DNA of 64,000 nt from Candidatus Coatesiibacteriota bacterium (GTDB lineage: Bacteria; RBG-13-66-14; B26-G2; JAUVZD01). Of the stretch, positions 13,689-22,535 are shown piece after piece. The notes beneath the pieces are model-generated. The model worked only from the letters and a program-made list of their open reading frames with translations. It made no database searches and was not told where the DNA came from. Position 1 is the first letter of the stretch, and the number at the start of each line of letters is the position of its first letter. Location of the stretch: contig JAUVZD010000001.1 of NCBI GenBank assembly GCA_030602715.1, positions 186,001 to 250,000 of the forward strand, read 5' to 3'. Both the position numbers and the translations under genes were made by a program.

Positions 13689-16600
13689 TTAGAAAACCGC
13701 CTCTGCAGTTCCGTAGAAGGAGATGGTGGAATAGTCCCGTCCGGCTTGGGTCAGATTATGGTATTTGGTATAGGCGGTGGTGATGGTCAGGTGCAGGTTG
13801 GTGGTGATGTAGTAGCCGGCGGAGATGGACACATCCCAGCGGTTGTAGGAATCGTCGGCGGAATTCTCCGTCCTGGTGCGGGTGTAGCTTATCTGCCCCT
13901 GAAAATTGAGCTCATTTCGGAAGCGGAATATCTTGCCCAGAACGGGGATATTTATGCCGTGGGGCATCTTCAAGTCGTAGTTTATGGTGATGGAGGGATT
14001 CAGGGTGGTCTCTTTGCGCACCTCGCCGAAGTCAAACTCCTTGGTGGTCATGTTGATGTAGTCCAAGTCAAAACGGGTGCGGAAGGTATCCGACCAACTT
14101 GCCCGCCAGCTGAAGCGGGGGTTGTGGCTTACCGATTGAGAGATGCCGAAGGCGTTTATCTTCCTCTTGCGGTATCCCACCACCACTGTGGAGCGAAGCA
14201 GCATATCCGAAAAGACGGGGAAGTTCTTGGTGCCGTCTATGCGCACATCTATATCCGGGAAGGTAACCGCGCGGGACCTGGAGGTGGAGCCGGTGGTGGA
14301 CACGGTCTCGTGAGCCAGAGAGAGGGCAAAGGTGGTGCTTACGCAATCCCAGTTGGAATACTGTGAACCGTGCCTTTTTGCCAGGAACTGTAAGGGACGA
14401 AACTTGTTGGAAACACCAAAGGAGTGGCGGATGCGAGAGGTCTTGGGGGTGAGCCCCTCAATCTGTGAATCAACGCCGGTGCGAAAGCGGATATCGGGTC
14501 GCTCGTCCACACCATCAAACCTGGAGGAGCGGGTGAGCGAATATGTGGGGGCTATGGAGAGGGAGCTGAAGAACGATTTATCACTGCCGATCAGCCGACC
14601 TATGTCTATCGGTGCCGAGGTGGTGATGGTGGTATTGTTGGAGACATTCAACTTGTCAGTCCCCTCCACGACATCCTCACTATAAGTGGAGCTGTAGGAG
14701 ACTGTGGGTCTGACTCCCTGCTTGCGAGAGAAGCTCAACTGCAGGCTGTAGCCCTCGCTATAATAATCCTCCACATCCAGAATGCGGTCCCAACTGAGCC
14801 GGTAGCTGAATCCGGGGCGGATCTCAAACGACTTAATGGGCTCAAAGCGCATAGAGGTGCTCAGACTGTCGGTTACCAGATTCTTATCGGGGTCGGTCAC
14901 CACCTCGCTGGTGTAGGTGGTTCGGCTTATTGAGCGCTTGAAATTGGCGGTCACATTGGTGGGCATGACCGGGAACCTCAATGGAATATCGTATCCAACA
15001 GTGCCGCTGTAGGTGTTGGTGCGGGAGATACGACTATAGCGGTCGTAGTCCGAACGGGACTGAGAATAGCCGAGCGAAAGGCTGGGCAACATCTTCCGTT
15101 TGAAGCTCCAATCCACTTTCTTGGTCAGGCTGATGATGGTGCCGTAGTCATAGATGCTGCTTTGGGGGTCGTAGCGGTCCTCTGTAAATGTCACCGATTT
15201 GGTCCAACTTCCGGTGAGGGGCATGGTCACATTCCATTTCAGGGGCATAAACTTGTTCAGATGGAGTGTGCTGTGAACCTCTTTGGTGTTCTCCCTCTGC
15301 TTGGACCTCGCTAAAGTTCCGATGGATTGGAAGTCGCCGTCAACATCACGATAGTAACCACCGACGGAAATCAGGTCGGCAAAATCCAGGACAACCTTGA
15401 AGCGCCGTGCCCAGCCTTCCTCCCGGTCGGCACCCTCCAGCAGAATATCGTTTATCCACACCTCCCCCGGTTCCTTGCAGATCATGGGGTCGGTAGTCCT
15501 CACCCCCACAATCAACTCCACTATATTTATTAACTGCGGGGTTCCTTTAATACGATAGTTGCCTTCAGTGATAGTTTGATTATCAGCTAATTCTTGAGCA
15601 TACCGTCCTTGAAGCTCCAAAAAATGGAAAATGTCCGCAGAAGCCAGCTTCCAGCCGGAGGGGGCTTCTGTATCCTGAGGGGCATCTTCCACCTTAATAA
15701 AATATTCATAGTAGTTGTCATTATCCGAGCCGAAACGAAGGAAGAATATCTCGTTATTATGCTCGCTCTCAGCCTGATAGACGCGGACGGTAATCCGATG
15801 ATACTGTGTATAATCATCCGGCAGATATTGGTTGACATATTTAGTGTAAGCCTCTATATGGTCCTCGCTGTCCAGCACCCCGTTGCCCTCTCCGGTTCCC
15901 GGCCAGCCCCAGCCGATATCCTCACCGGGGTCCAGGATGCCGTTGTGGTTTGCATCCTCGGTGTTGAGTATGCCGTCGCCCGCTCCATCCCCTATGCCCA
16001 ATACCTGGTCTAAGGTCATACCGCTCTCCGCCAACTTCCGCTTGGCAGCTTCGGGGTCGGTTAGTTGTGAGGTTAGATAGGAGAGGGACATCCCCTCATC
16101 ATCCCCCTGCCAGCCAATATCCTCCCAGTTGGAGAGGATATATTTCAAGGAGATGGCAGATTCCTTTTTGAGGTTATTGTCCACATCGTATTCCTCTTTG
16201 ATGGGCACATAACGGTCGTCGTTACGGTTGCTGATGTCCTCAATGACCGCCCAGTTGTTGCCCAGCACCGGGTCCACCAGAGCGTCATACCAGCGGTTGC
16301 CCACAGGAGCGATGTTGGCGATGTAGATATAATCGTTGGAGTGGAAATCGCCATCGTATTCAGCCTCAAACCAGACCCGGATGTGTTTTATCTTGGTGGG
16401 GTCAGGGGTGCCGATTGAACCCTCATCGCTGGGGGACTCCATCTCCAGAGGAAAGCGGATGGTGAGCCATCCGGTCCATTTACCGTAAGCGTCCTCCATC
16501 CGCCGGGTTACATATTCCGGAGGGTTATCCGAGACCGCCTCATCAATATCAATGGCGTAGGTAAAATAGTTATTGGAGGTGTCCAAAACGGTATTCTGGT

Positions 16601-19600
16601 TCAAGTCCTCGGTGTCCAATACATCATTGTCCGCTCCGATGATCACATCTATATAGCCGTTGTTGAATTGCCAGCCGTCGTCCTCGTCCAGACCTAACTT
16701 GCCGTCCTGGTCCTCATCCTCGGTATCCAGATAGGAGTCGCTATCAGCATCCTCGCTTATCTCCCCCAGGTCAATGTGCATCAGACCGCCGGCATCCTGG
16801 GGGAATTTCACCAACAATTCCAGGTATTTATAGCGTTTCTCCTGAAAATCCATTCCCTGCACGGAGATATTGCGCATGATACCCCCCCAGCCTTCGTTAT
16901 CATCGGGGTCTGTAGGAAGACCGCTAATCTGCAGAGTCCACACATAGTCATTTGCAAGGTTGTCGTCAATGGTGTATTCCAATATCTTGAGCTCGCCGAC
17001 ATCAAGCAGGACCCTATCCTCCTCATCATGTCCGTCATCGTTGATCGGGAGGCTTGATGGCATCCATGCTTTCTCGCGCATGGGCAACCCGATGGTTAAC
17101 TTGTTCCCCTCCATATCGTCCACCTTAGCCTTATCAACGATATTGGGGTTGAGATAACTGCGCGCCACCTCCGCCTCCACGGTCAGGTTAGATGGCTGGA
17201 GGGTGCGCACCAGAGGGACCGTGTCAGCCATCATGGTCATGAAATCCGGATGGAGCACCAGCCTCAAATCCGCATCAACCACATTCTGAATCGTCGGCGC
17301 CCCTTCAATGGTTGGTATCTCACCTCGTGCCGGTTTGGAGGTCCATTCCCCGATGAATGTCGCCCCGATATGTGACTCCATATTCAGCTCCAGTTCAGTG
17401 CGGACGCCGGCCAGGGTCTTGGACAGCTCGGCGAAGAAGGGGCGATACTCGTAGGTTATCTCAATTCTGGCATCGGGGTCGTTTATGGCATCGGTGAAGA
17501 ATTCTAAAAAGCCGGAGTCATAGTCTATCCAGTAATCCTGGTCCCTTATCTGTAGGACGCCGTTTATCTTCACCGTCTCCGAGCCGGGGATTATGTTGGG
17601 TTTGAGGATATATGAGGGGCGAACGGCGTTAAATTCAACATAAAAATAATATCTGTGGTCGGAATCATCGGGTTGATAGGCGTCGGGTCCCTCCACCCAG
17701 CCGTTTCCGTTAAAATCAAAGGGGAGGCGACCATCAATGCTGTCATCGGGGAACATCAGCAAGCCGAACTCGTAATCTATGAACTGTGAATCAATGCCGG
17801 GGATGTCGTCGTTGTCCAATCCGAATTTCTGCAGATAGGTCTTACCGGTCGCCTGGTCTATCTCCCCACCATTGGTATCATATAGTTTGAGCAAAAAAGT
17901 CTGACTCTGTATGTTCTGCCCGCCGAGATAATAAACATTGTAGTGCTTATACTGCTGGTAGAACCCCCCCAGACCCTCCACCTGCAGGAGCTTCATATCT
18001 GAATAGACGATGTTGTCGTTGTCGTCATATCCCACCGAATAGAGCAGGTCGTTGTTTTCGTCGGCAACCTGATAAGCCACCGCCAGCACATGGTTCTGTT
18101 CCAAGCTGGACTTGAGGGAGATTGCACCGCTCTCCACATTCACCGTGTAATCGGTGTTTAGATATAGTTTCTGGAAGTAGTCGCTCGCAACAGAATATTC
18201 GTCGGGACCGGGTTCGGGATAATCCGTCCCCTGACCGGTATAGTGCACCTCGCCTGAGCCCCAACCATCAACATCGTAGTAAGCATAGGCGGTTATGGGA
18301 TACTGGGTGACCCCATCAATATTTCCAAGACCGGGGTAGTAGAAGAGCTCCAAAAAGGGATTCCCGCCGGCATCGGTGCGTATCTTGTGGTCGCTGAAGA
18401 AAATGTATTCCGAATTGGTGCGGAAGTAACGGCGACGGGAGTAAACGGTGTCATTTATGCGCTGGGAGGTGAACTCGCTGGAACCGATAAAATTCTCCGT
18501 CTCCACCTTACCCTTCTCCCGGCTGGCGATGGTCATGAAGCGAAGACGACCCACCTTCAAATCCACCTTTCCCCCGAAGACCGATTTGCTTGAGCCGTAG
18601 CTGACGAATTCGGTTGAGGGCATGGAGAGAGCGATGTCGCCAAAGGCTGCCTCCTGAACCACCTCGTCCGGGTCGCCCTTATAGACCACAGATATACGGT
18701 TGCGGTTCTCGTTCTCTCGGGTGTCGTCGTAGTCTATGTTTACCATGGTCTTGCGGGCGATGGTCCCCTCCACCCGAAGCTGTAGCTCCTGGTCCATCTT
18801 GATGTCGCTTCCCGCAATATCCTCTCCGTAACCATATTCGGGGTAGTTTTGCTTGGTATAACCCATGGAGATCATCTTCCGACCGGAGACCTTCAACTCC
18901 GATTCTCCGGGCAGTTCAATATCCGGCACCAATCCCGTCTCCCGCTCCATGGAGATCAACTCGTGTTCTTTAGCCACCTCCTCGGTCAATTCATACCAAA
19001 CCTTATAGTCAAACTTCTCCAAATACAGAAAATCGTTTATGGCAACCCAGTAGCTCTGCGAGAGAGACCGCTTTTCCGGATAGGTCAGATAACGGTCCAG
19101 GGCACCAAAAAAGCCGAGAAAGCCCAGTCGCAGTTTGAGGTCATACTCCTCACCGCTCTCGGTTGGAGGGACATAGACCCGGTCGTAGCGACCGGTGTAT
19201 GCCCACAGGATGGGGTCAAAGCGGAAGGGAACGACGGTAACTTCCTCACCCTCCTGGTCAGCCTCCTCAGTGGCTTCCTGAGCGTCTTCCTCCGCCTCCG
19301 ATTCGTCCTCACCAGCCTCTCCGCCCTCCTCGGAAGGGGACCCCTCATCGGGCGGGGGTTCCTCCTCGCTCTTTAACTGCAGGGGCAATTGTTGGCTGGG
19401 GGGTGTCTCATCAAATAGCTGAAAGTTGATTTTTTGCGTGGGGGGGCTGGAAGGAGGACATGGAGGAGGAGTCATGGATGGTTGGAGGGAGATGTCCTGA
19501 GGGTTCTGGAGATTCTCGCTGGATTCAGACCAGTTTGGGGGAATAATGATAGCTGAGTCAGGTTCAAGCCTTCCCCGGTACCCTTCGTAGTTACCGTCTT

Positions 19601-19670
19601 CAATTTTACTAGCCGCCACTCCGATGATCAGGACAAGGGACAGAGCGGCTACGATACCCCATGGTCGCAT
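13689..19670 (-). CDS. sprA: SprA-type outer-membrane protein translocon (T9SS SprA family)
   Basis: This 1993-residue protein has a signal peptide and a Pro/Glu-rich segment (residues about 50-155) before its beta-rich body. Diagnostic SprA features are the early SVVYKGDPDEVVQEAAFGDI, LSMPSTEF and SVFGGKVDLKVGRLRF run, and the middle KAKVDDMEGNKLTIGL motif. A long C-terminal series of beta-strands ends in an aromatic residue (TAEAVF), as in an outer-membrane barrel. In Bacteroidetes, SprA/Sov forms the 36-strand type IX secretion channel. This one is shorter than those (often over 2300). Two Asp-rich, calcium-loop-like segments lie at about residues 970-1020 and 1225-1275. AAGGAT precedes the ATG. 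PorV-like and sorting-domain genes occur at 55-58 kb. Confidence 0.9.
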   Translation of the reverse strand: MRPWGIVAALSLVLIIGVAASKIEDGNYEGYRGRLEPDSAIIIPPNWSESSENLQNPQDISLQPSMTPPPCPPSSPPTQKINFQLFDETPPSQQLPLQLKSEEEPPPDEGSPSEEGGEAGEDESEAEEDAQEATEEADQEGEEVTVVPFRFDPILWAYTGRYDRVYVPPTESGEEYDLKLRLGFLGFFGALDRYLTYPEKRSLSQSYWVAINDFLYLEKFDYKVWYELTEEVAKEHELISMERETGLVPDIELPGESELKVSGRKMISMGYTKQNYPEYGYGEDIAGSDIKMDQELQLRVEGTIARKTMVNIDYDDTRENENRNRISVVYKGDPDEVVQEAAFGDIALSMPSTEFVSYGSSKSVFGGKVDLKVGRLRFMTIASREKGKVETENFIGSSEFTSQRINDTVYSRRRYFRTNSEYIFFSDHKIRTDAGGNPFLELFYYPGLGNIDGVTQYPITAYAYYDVDGWGSGEVHYTGQGTDYPEPGPDEYSVASDYFQKLYLNTDYTVNVESGAISLKSSLEQNHVLAVAYQVADENNDLLYSVGYDDNDNIVYSDMKLLQVEGLGGFYQQYKHYNVYYLGGQNIQSQTFLLKLYDTNGGEIDQATGKTYLQKFGLDNDDIPGIDSQFIDYEFGLLMFPDDSIDGRLPFDFNGNGWVEGPDAYQPDDSDHRYYFYVEFNAVRPSYILKPNIIPGSETVKINGVLQIRDQDYWIDYDSGFLEFFTDAINDPDARIEITYEYRPFFAELSKTLAGVRTELELNMESHIGATFIGEWTSKPARGEIPTIEGAPTIQNVVDADLRLVLHPDFMTMMADTVPLVRTLQPSNLTVEAEVARSYLNPNIVDKAKVDDMEGNKLTIGLPMREKAWMPSSLPINDDGHDEEDRVLLDVGELKILEYTIDDNLANDYVWTLQISGLPTDPDDNEGWGGIMRNISVQGMDFQEKRYKYLELLVKFPQDAGGLMHIDLGEISEDADSDSYLDTEDEDQDGKLGLDEDDGWQFNNGYIDVIIGADNDVLDTEDLNQNTVLDTSNNYFTYAIDIDEAVSDNPPEYVTRRMEDAYGKWTGWLTIRFPLEMESPSDEGSIGTPDPTKIKHIRVWFEAEYDGDFHSNDYIYIANIAPVGNRWYDALVDPVLGNNWAVIEDISNRNDDRYVPIKEEYDVDNNLKKESAISLKYILSNWEDIGWQGDDEGMSLSYLTSQLTDPEAAKRKLAESGMTLDQVLGIGDGAGDGILNTEDANHNGILDPGEDIGWGWPGTGEGNGVLDSEDHIEAYTKYVNQYLPDDYTQYHRITVRVYQAESEHNNEIFFLRFGSDNDNYYEYFIKVEDAPQDTEAPSGWKLASADIFHFLELQGRYAQELADNQTITEGNYRIKGTPQLINIVELIVGVRTTDPMICKEPGEVWINDILLEGADREEGWARRFKVVLDFADLISVGGYYRDVDGDFQSIGTLARSKQRENTKEVHSTLHLNKFMPLKWNVTMPLTGSWTKSVTFTEDRYDPQSSIYDYGTIISLTKKVDWSFKRKMLPSLSLGYSQSRSDYDRYSRISRTNTYSGTVGYDIPLRFPVMPTNVTANFKRSISRTTYTSEVVTDPDKNLVTDSLSTSMRFEPIKSFEIRPGFSYRLSWDRILDVEDYYSEGYSLQLSFSRKQGVRPTVSYSSTYSEDVVEGTDKLNVSNNTTITTSAPIDIGRLIGSDKSFFSSLSIAPTYSLTRSSRFDGVDERPDIRFRTGVDSQIEGLTPKTSRIRHSFGVSNKFRPLQFLAKRHGSQYSNWDCVSTTFALSLAHETVSTTGSTSRSRAVTFPDIDVRIDGTKNFPVFSDMLLRSTVVVGYRKRKINAFGISQSVSHNPRFSWRASWSDTFRTRFDLDYINMTTKEFDFGEVRKETTLNPSITINYDLKMPHGINIPVLGKIFRFRNELNFQGQISYTRTRTENSADDSYNRWDVSISAGYYITTNLHLTITTAYTKYHNLTQAGRDYSTISFYGTAEAVF

Positions 19671-19735
19671 CTGATCTATCCTTTTAAACTTGAGTATAAC
19701 ATTGTTAGTCGTAAGTTCATAAAGGAATTTTAGCC

Positions 19736-19764
19736 TTGTTATGGGTCAAGAGTTGGAATATAAT
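19736..19764 (+). promoter_or_regulatory. Sigma70-like promoter of lptF-lptG
   Basis: TTGTTA and TATAAT are separated by 17 bp; the predicted start is about 19771, giving a leader of about 19 nt. It lies in the 119-bp divergent gap with sprA. Confidence 0.7.
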
Positions 19765-19789
19765 CCAGTATCCACCCAGCAGATAGACT

Positions 19790-21223
19790 ATGCGCATACT
19801 CTACAGATACATCGTCCTGGAGCTGGTTCTCCCCTTTTTGCTATCCCTGGGAGTGCTGACGCTCTTACTGATGCTCATCCGCATCTTCAAGCTGTTTGAG
19901 CTCATCATCACCAAGGGCATCAGCCTTGCCATCGTCGGTGAGCTATTTATCTATTATCTGCCGGCAATTACGGTGCTCAGCGCCCCAATGTCCATCCTGG
20001 TAGCCACCTTGATATCCTTCGGGAGGATGTCCGAGGACAACGAGATCACCGCCATGAAAGCCATCGGTATCTCACTTTATCGGTTGCTGTTACCCGTGCT
20101 TGCGGTAAGTCTGGTCCTCTCAGTGATAATGGTCTATTTCTACGACACAGTCCTGCCCATCTCCAACCACCGCTTGAAAAATCTTCAGATGGACATCGGT
20201 ATGAAGAAGCCGGAGCTTTTTATGCAGGAGGGTGTGTTCATAGATGATTTTCCCGGTTACCGACTGCTCATCCAGGAGATTGACCCGAAAACCGGCTACC
20301 TGGAAAATATAAAAATATACAAACAGGATGCCGGACGGACAACGGACATAATCACCGCTTCTGAAGGGCAGATGGGCAGCAAAGAGGAGCGGGAGAAGAT
20401 CGGTGGAGATTTCATCACCATGACTCTCTACAATGGCGAAATCCACCAGCTGGACCCCAAAAACCCCGAGCGCTACCGACTTATGAGATTTGACACCTAT
20501 GTCATCCATCTGAAGACCGACACCGACCTGATTCGCCGGGACCGAGATTACAAGAGCGAAGAAGAACTCCCCTCAAGCGAACTGCGTGAGCGGATTGCCA
20601 AGATAGATGAAGCCATCGCCGGAGCCGAAGGGAAGCTGGAAGATGCCAAGAACGACCTGGAGGTAACCAGAGCTGAAAAGCAGATTGAGAGCTATACCAC
20701 CATAAGAAACGGTCTTTTGGTGCATATCTACAGGAAGGTCTCCATACCATTTGCCAGCATTGCCTTCGTCCTCATAGGCGTCCCTTTCGGCATTATGGTT
20801 CGCCGCTCCGGCAAATGGGTGGGGTTCGTGGTCGCTTTGGGCTTCTTTTTGGTCTATTATATTTTCATGGTCGCTGGACAATCCTTCGGCACCCGGGGAA
20901 CTATAAACCCCTTGCTGGCTATGTGGCTTCCCAATATTATCCTTTCCATAATTGGGGTAATACTCATTATTCGTGCGGTCAACGAGATGACCACTGTGGA
21001 GATGGTGCCCCGCCCGGTAAGATGGGGTTGGGATAAACTCAAGAAATCCCCACACTGGCTTAAACTACCTTTGATCTTGCTGACCATATTACTCATCCCT
21101 ATGCTTTTGATTCTTCTCCTCGCCAACCTTCTCTTCTTCGTGTTTGTAAAACCACTGTTTGATCTCTTCCGCTATCAGATTCTGGGGCGCTTTCTGAATA
21201 GAAGAAAGAAGGAGACAAAATAG
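19790..21223 (+). CDS. lptF: LPS export ABC transporter permease LptF
   Basis: The 477-residue product belongs to the YjgP/YjgQ permease family. MRILYRYIVLELVLPFLLSL opens TM1; further membrane helices follow at about 55-75 and 105-125, a periplasmic beta-jellyroll region at about 130-240, and three more helices after IYRKVSIPFASIAFVLIGVP. Characteristic segments are SEDNEITAMKAIGISLYRLL and PLGI-like GVPFGIMVRRSGK. It also has a coiled-coil stretch before TM4 (ELRERIAKIDEAIAGAEGKL) and an extra hydrophobic C-terminal segment after residue 420, which make it about 110 residues longer than E. coli LptF. With LptG and LptB it should extract LPS from the inner membrane. The stop abuts the lptG ATG. 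Confidence 0.93.
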   Translation: MRILYRYIVLELVLPFLLSLGVLTLLLMLIRIFKLFELIITKGISLAIVGELFIYYLPAITVLSAPMSILVATLISFGRMSEDNEITAMKAIGISLYRLLLPVLAVSLVLSVIMVYFYDTVLPISNHRLKNLQMDIGMKKPELFMQEGVFIDDFPGYRLLIQEIDPKTGYLENIKIYKQDAGRTTDIITASEGQMGSKEEREKIGGDFITMTLYNGEIHQLDPKNPERYRLMRFDTYVIHLKTDTDLIRRDRDYKSEEELPSSELRERIAKIDEAIAGAEGKLEDAKNDLEVTRAEKQIESYTTIRNGLLVHIYRKVSIPFASIAFVLIGVPFGIMVRRSGKWVGFVVALGFFLVYYIFMVAGQSFGTRGTINPLLAMWLPNIILSIIGVILIIRAVNEMTTVEMVPRPVRWGWDKLKKSPHWLKLPLILLTILLIPMLLILLLANLLFFVFVKPLFDLFRYQILGRFLNRRKKETK

Positions 21224-22303
21224 ATGAAGATATTGGACCGTTATATCGGCAGAGAGTTTCTGATCTATCTGGGATATACCCTATTTGCGTTTATCATCTT
21301 ATATGTGGTAATTAATGTCTTTGACACAATTAACAAATTCATAGACAACAAAGTTCCCTTTCACATCATCATCAAGTATTATCTGTTTACTATCCCCTAT
21401 ATCATCAAGTGGTTTATGCCCCTGACCGTGCTTCTTGCCGCCCTCTTTTCGGTAGGCACCCTCTCCCGCCACCATGAGATAACCGCCATGAAGTCTTGCG
21501 GACTCTCCTTCACCCGCATCATAGTAAGCCAGTTGGTTCTCGCCTTCATCATCGCCGTGGGCGTGGGCATCTTCTCTGAGACGGTGGTGCCAATAACCAC
21601 CGAGAAGATGTTCTACATAAAGAGGGTATACATCAAGAAACTTCCCGCCGAGGAAGACGTTCGCCGTTCCAACATCACCTACCAAGGGGAGGAGGGTCGG
21701 GTCTTTACCATCGCACTCTATGACGGCATAAGGGGAATTATGCGCGACGTGATGATTATGGAGTTTGATGAAAAACATCGTCCTATAAGGCGCATTGACG
21801 CAAGCAAAGGGCAGTGGGAGAATGAAAGTTGGGTCCTCTACGACGGTTACATCCGCATCTTTGAGGACGGTCAAGAGAAGCGGGTAATCAAGTTTGAGAG
21901 CCTGCCCATTTCCATCCCCGAGAAACCGGAGGACTTCATGCTCAAGGAGAAGAAAGCCGAGGAGACGAACTTCTGGGAGCTTTCCGAATACATTGATAAG
22001 CGGAGCCGCTCCGGTTATGATGTGGGCAAGGACCTGGTAGAGCTCTATCTCAAATTCTCCGTCCCCTTCGCTAATTTCATCTGCTTCCTTTTGGGAGCCC
22101 CACTGGCTCTGCGCTCCGGGCGCGGCGGTATAGCCTTCGGCATAATCGTAGCCCTTTTTCTGGGATTCTCCCTGTGGGCTTTTTTGGCAATCTGCCGGGC
22201 TTACGGTCAGATAGATGTCCTACCCCCCATTCTCGCCGCCTGGTTGCCCAATATCCTCTTCGGCGGTATCGGAGTGGTGCTTTTTGCCCGGGCAAGAACA
22301 TAA
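21224..22303 (+). CDS. lptG: LPS export ABC transporter permease LptG
   Basis: At 359 residues it has the usual length of LptG and starts directly after the lptF stop codon. MKILDRYIGREFLIYLGYTL begins TM1, and LSRHHEITAMKSCGLSFTRI is the conserved cytoplasmic coupling helix facing LptB. A periplasmic beta-jellyroll spans residues about 135-245, and VPFANFICFLLGAPLALRSG starts the second membrane half. LptF and LptG form the heterodimeric permease that passes LPS to LptC and LptA. Their ATPase and bridge partners (lptB, lptA, lptC) are about 11 kb away on the opposite strand. Confidence 0.94.
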   Translation: MKILDRYIGREFLIYLGYTLFAFIILYVVINVFDTINKFIDNKVPFHIIIKYYLFTIPYIIKWFMPLTVLLAALFSVGTLSRHHEITAMKSCGLSFTRIIVSQLVLAFIIAVGVGIFSETVVPITTEKMFYIKRVYIKKLPAEEDVRRSNITYQGEEGRVFTIALYDGIRGIMRDVMIMEFDEKHRPIRRIDASKGQWENESWVLYDGYIRIFEDGQEKRVIKFESLPISIPEKPEDFMLKEKKAEETNFWELSEYIDKRSRSGYDVGKDLVELYLKFSVPFANFICFLLGAPLALRSGRGGIAFGIIVALFLGFSLWAFLAICRAYGQIDVLPPILAAWLPNILFGGIGVVLFARART

Positions 22304-22477
22304 AAGAGCTCTCAATTAAAAGCAAGCTATTTAACGCCAAAGACACAGCGGGGGGCTTTTTCCCCCTCTCTGAGCCAAGCGCGGAAAATCTAAAAATAGC
22401 CTTTCTCCTGCCTCTAACATAGACACCAGGATACCATTTAAGGGTTATTCAGATTCCTTAATTGTTGACGGTAATAT

Positions 22478-22506
22478 GAAAAAAACAGCCCCAAAATATC
22501 CGGGGC
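22478..22506 (-). terminator. Intrinsic terminator after ptsI
   Basis: On the minus strand AGCCCC and GGGGCT enclose a 9-nt loop and are followed by GTTTTTTTC. The same hairpin has only a short U-run on the plus strand, so it may serve lptG weakly. The 232-bp gap between lptG and ptsI otherwise holds a G5-CTTTTT-C5 hairpin at about 22351-22366 and nothing else I can assign. Confidence 0.8.
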
Positions 22507-22535
22507 TTTGCCTAATTGGTAGTAACTGTTATGCC

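Noticed and set aside
19671-19735. Promoter for sprA
   Set aside because: A TATACT box is present upstream on the minus strand, but no acceptable -35 lies at the right distance, so I left it out.
22351-22366. G5-CTTTTT-C5 hairpin after lptG as a terminator
   Set aside because: The stem has only five pairs and no U-run follows it, so I do not list it as a terminator.
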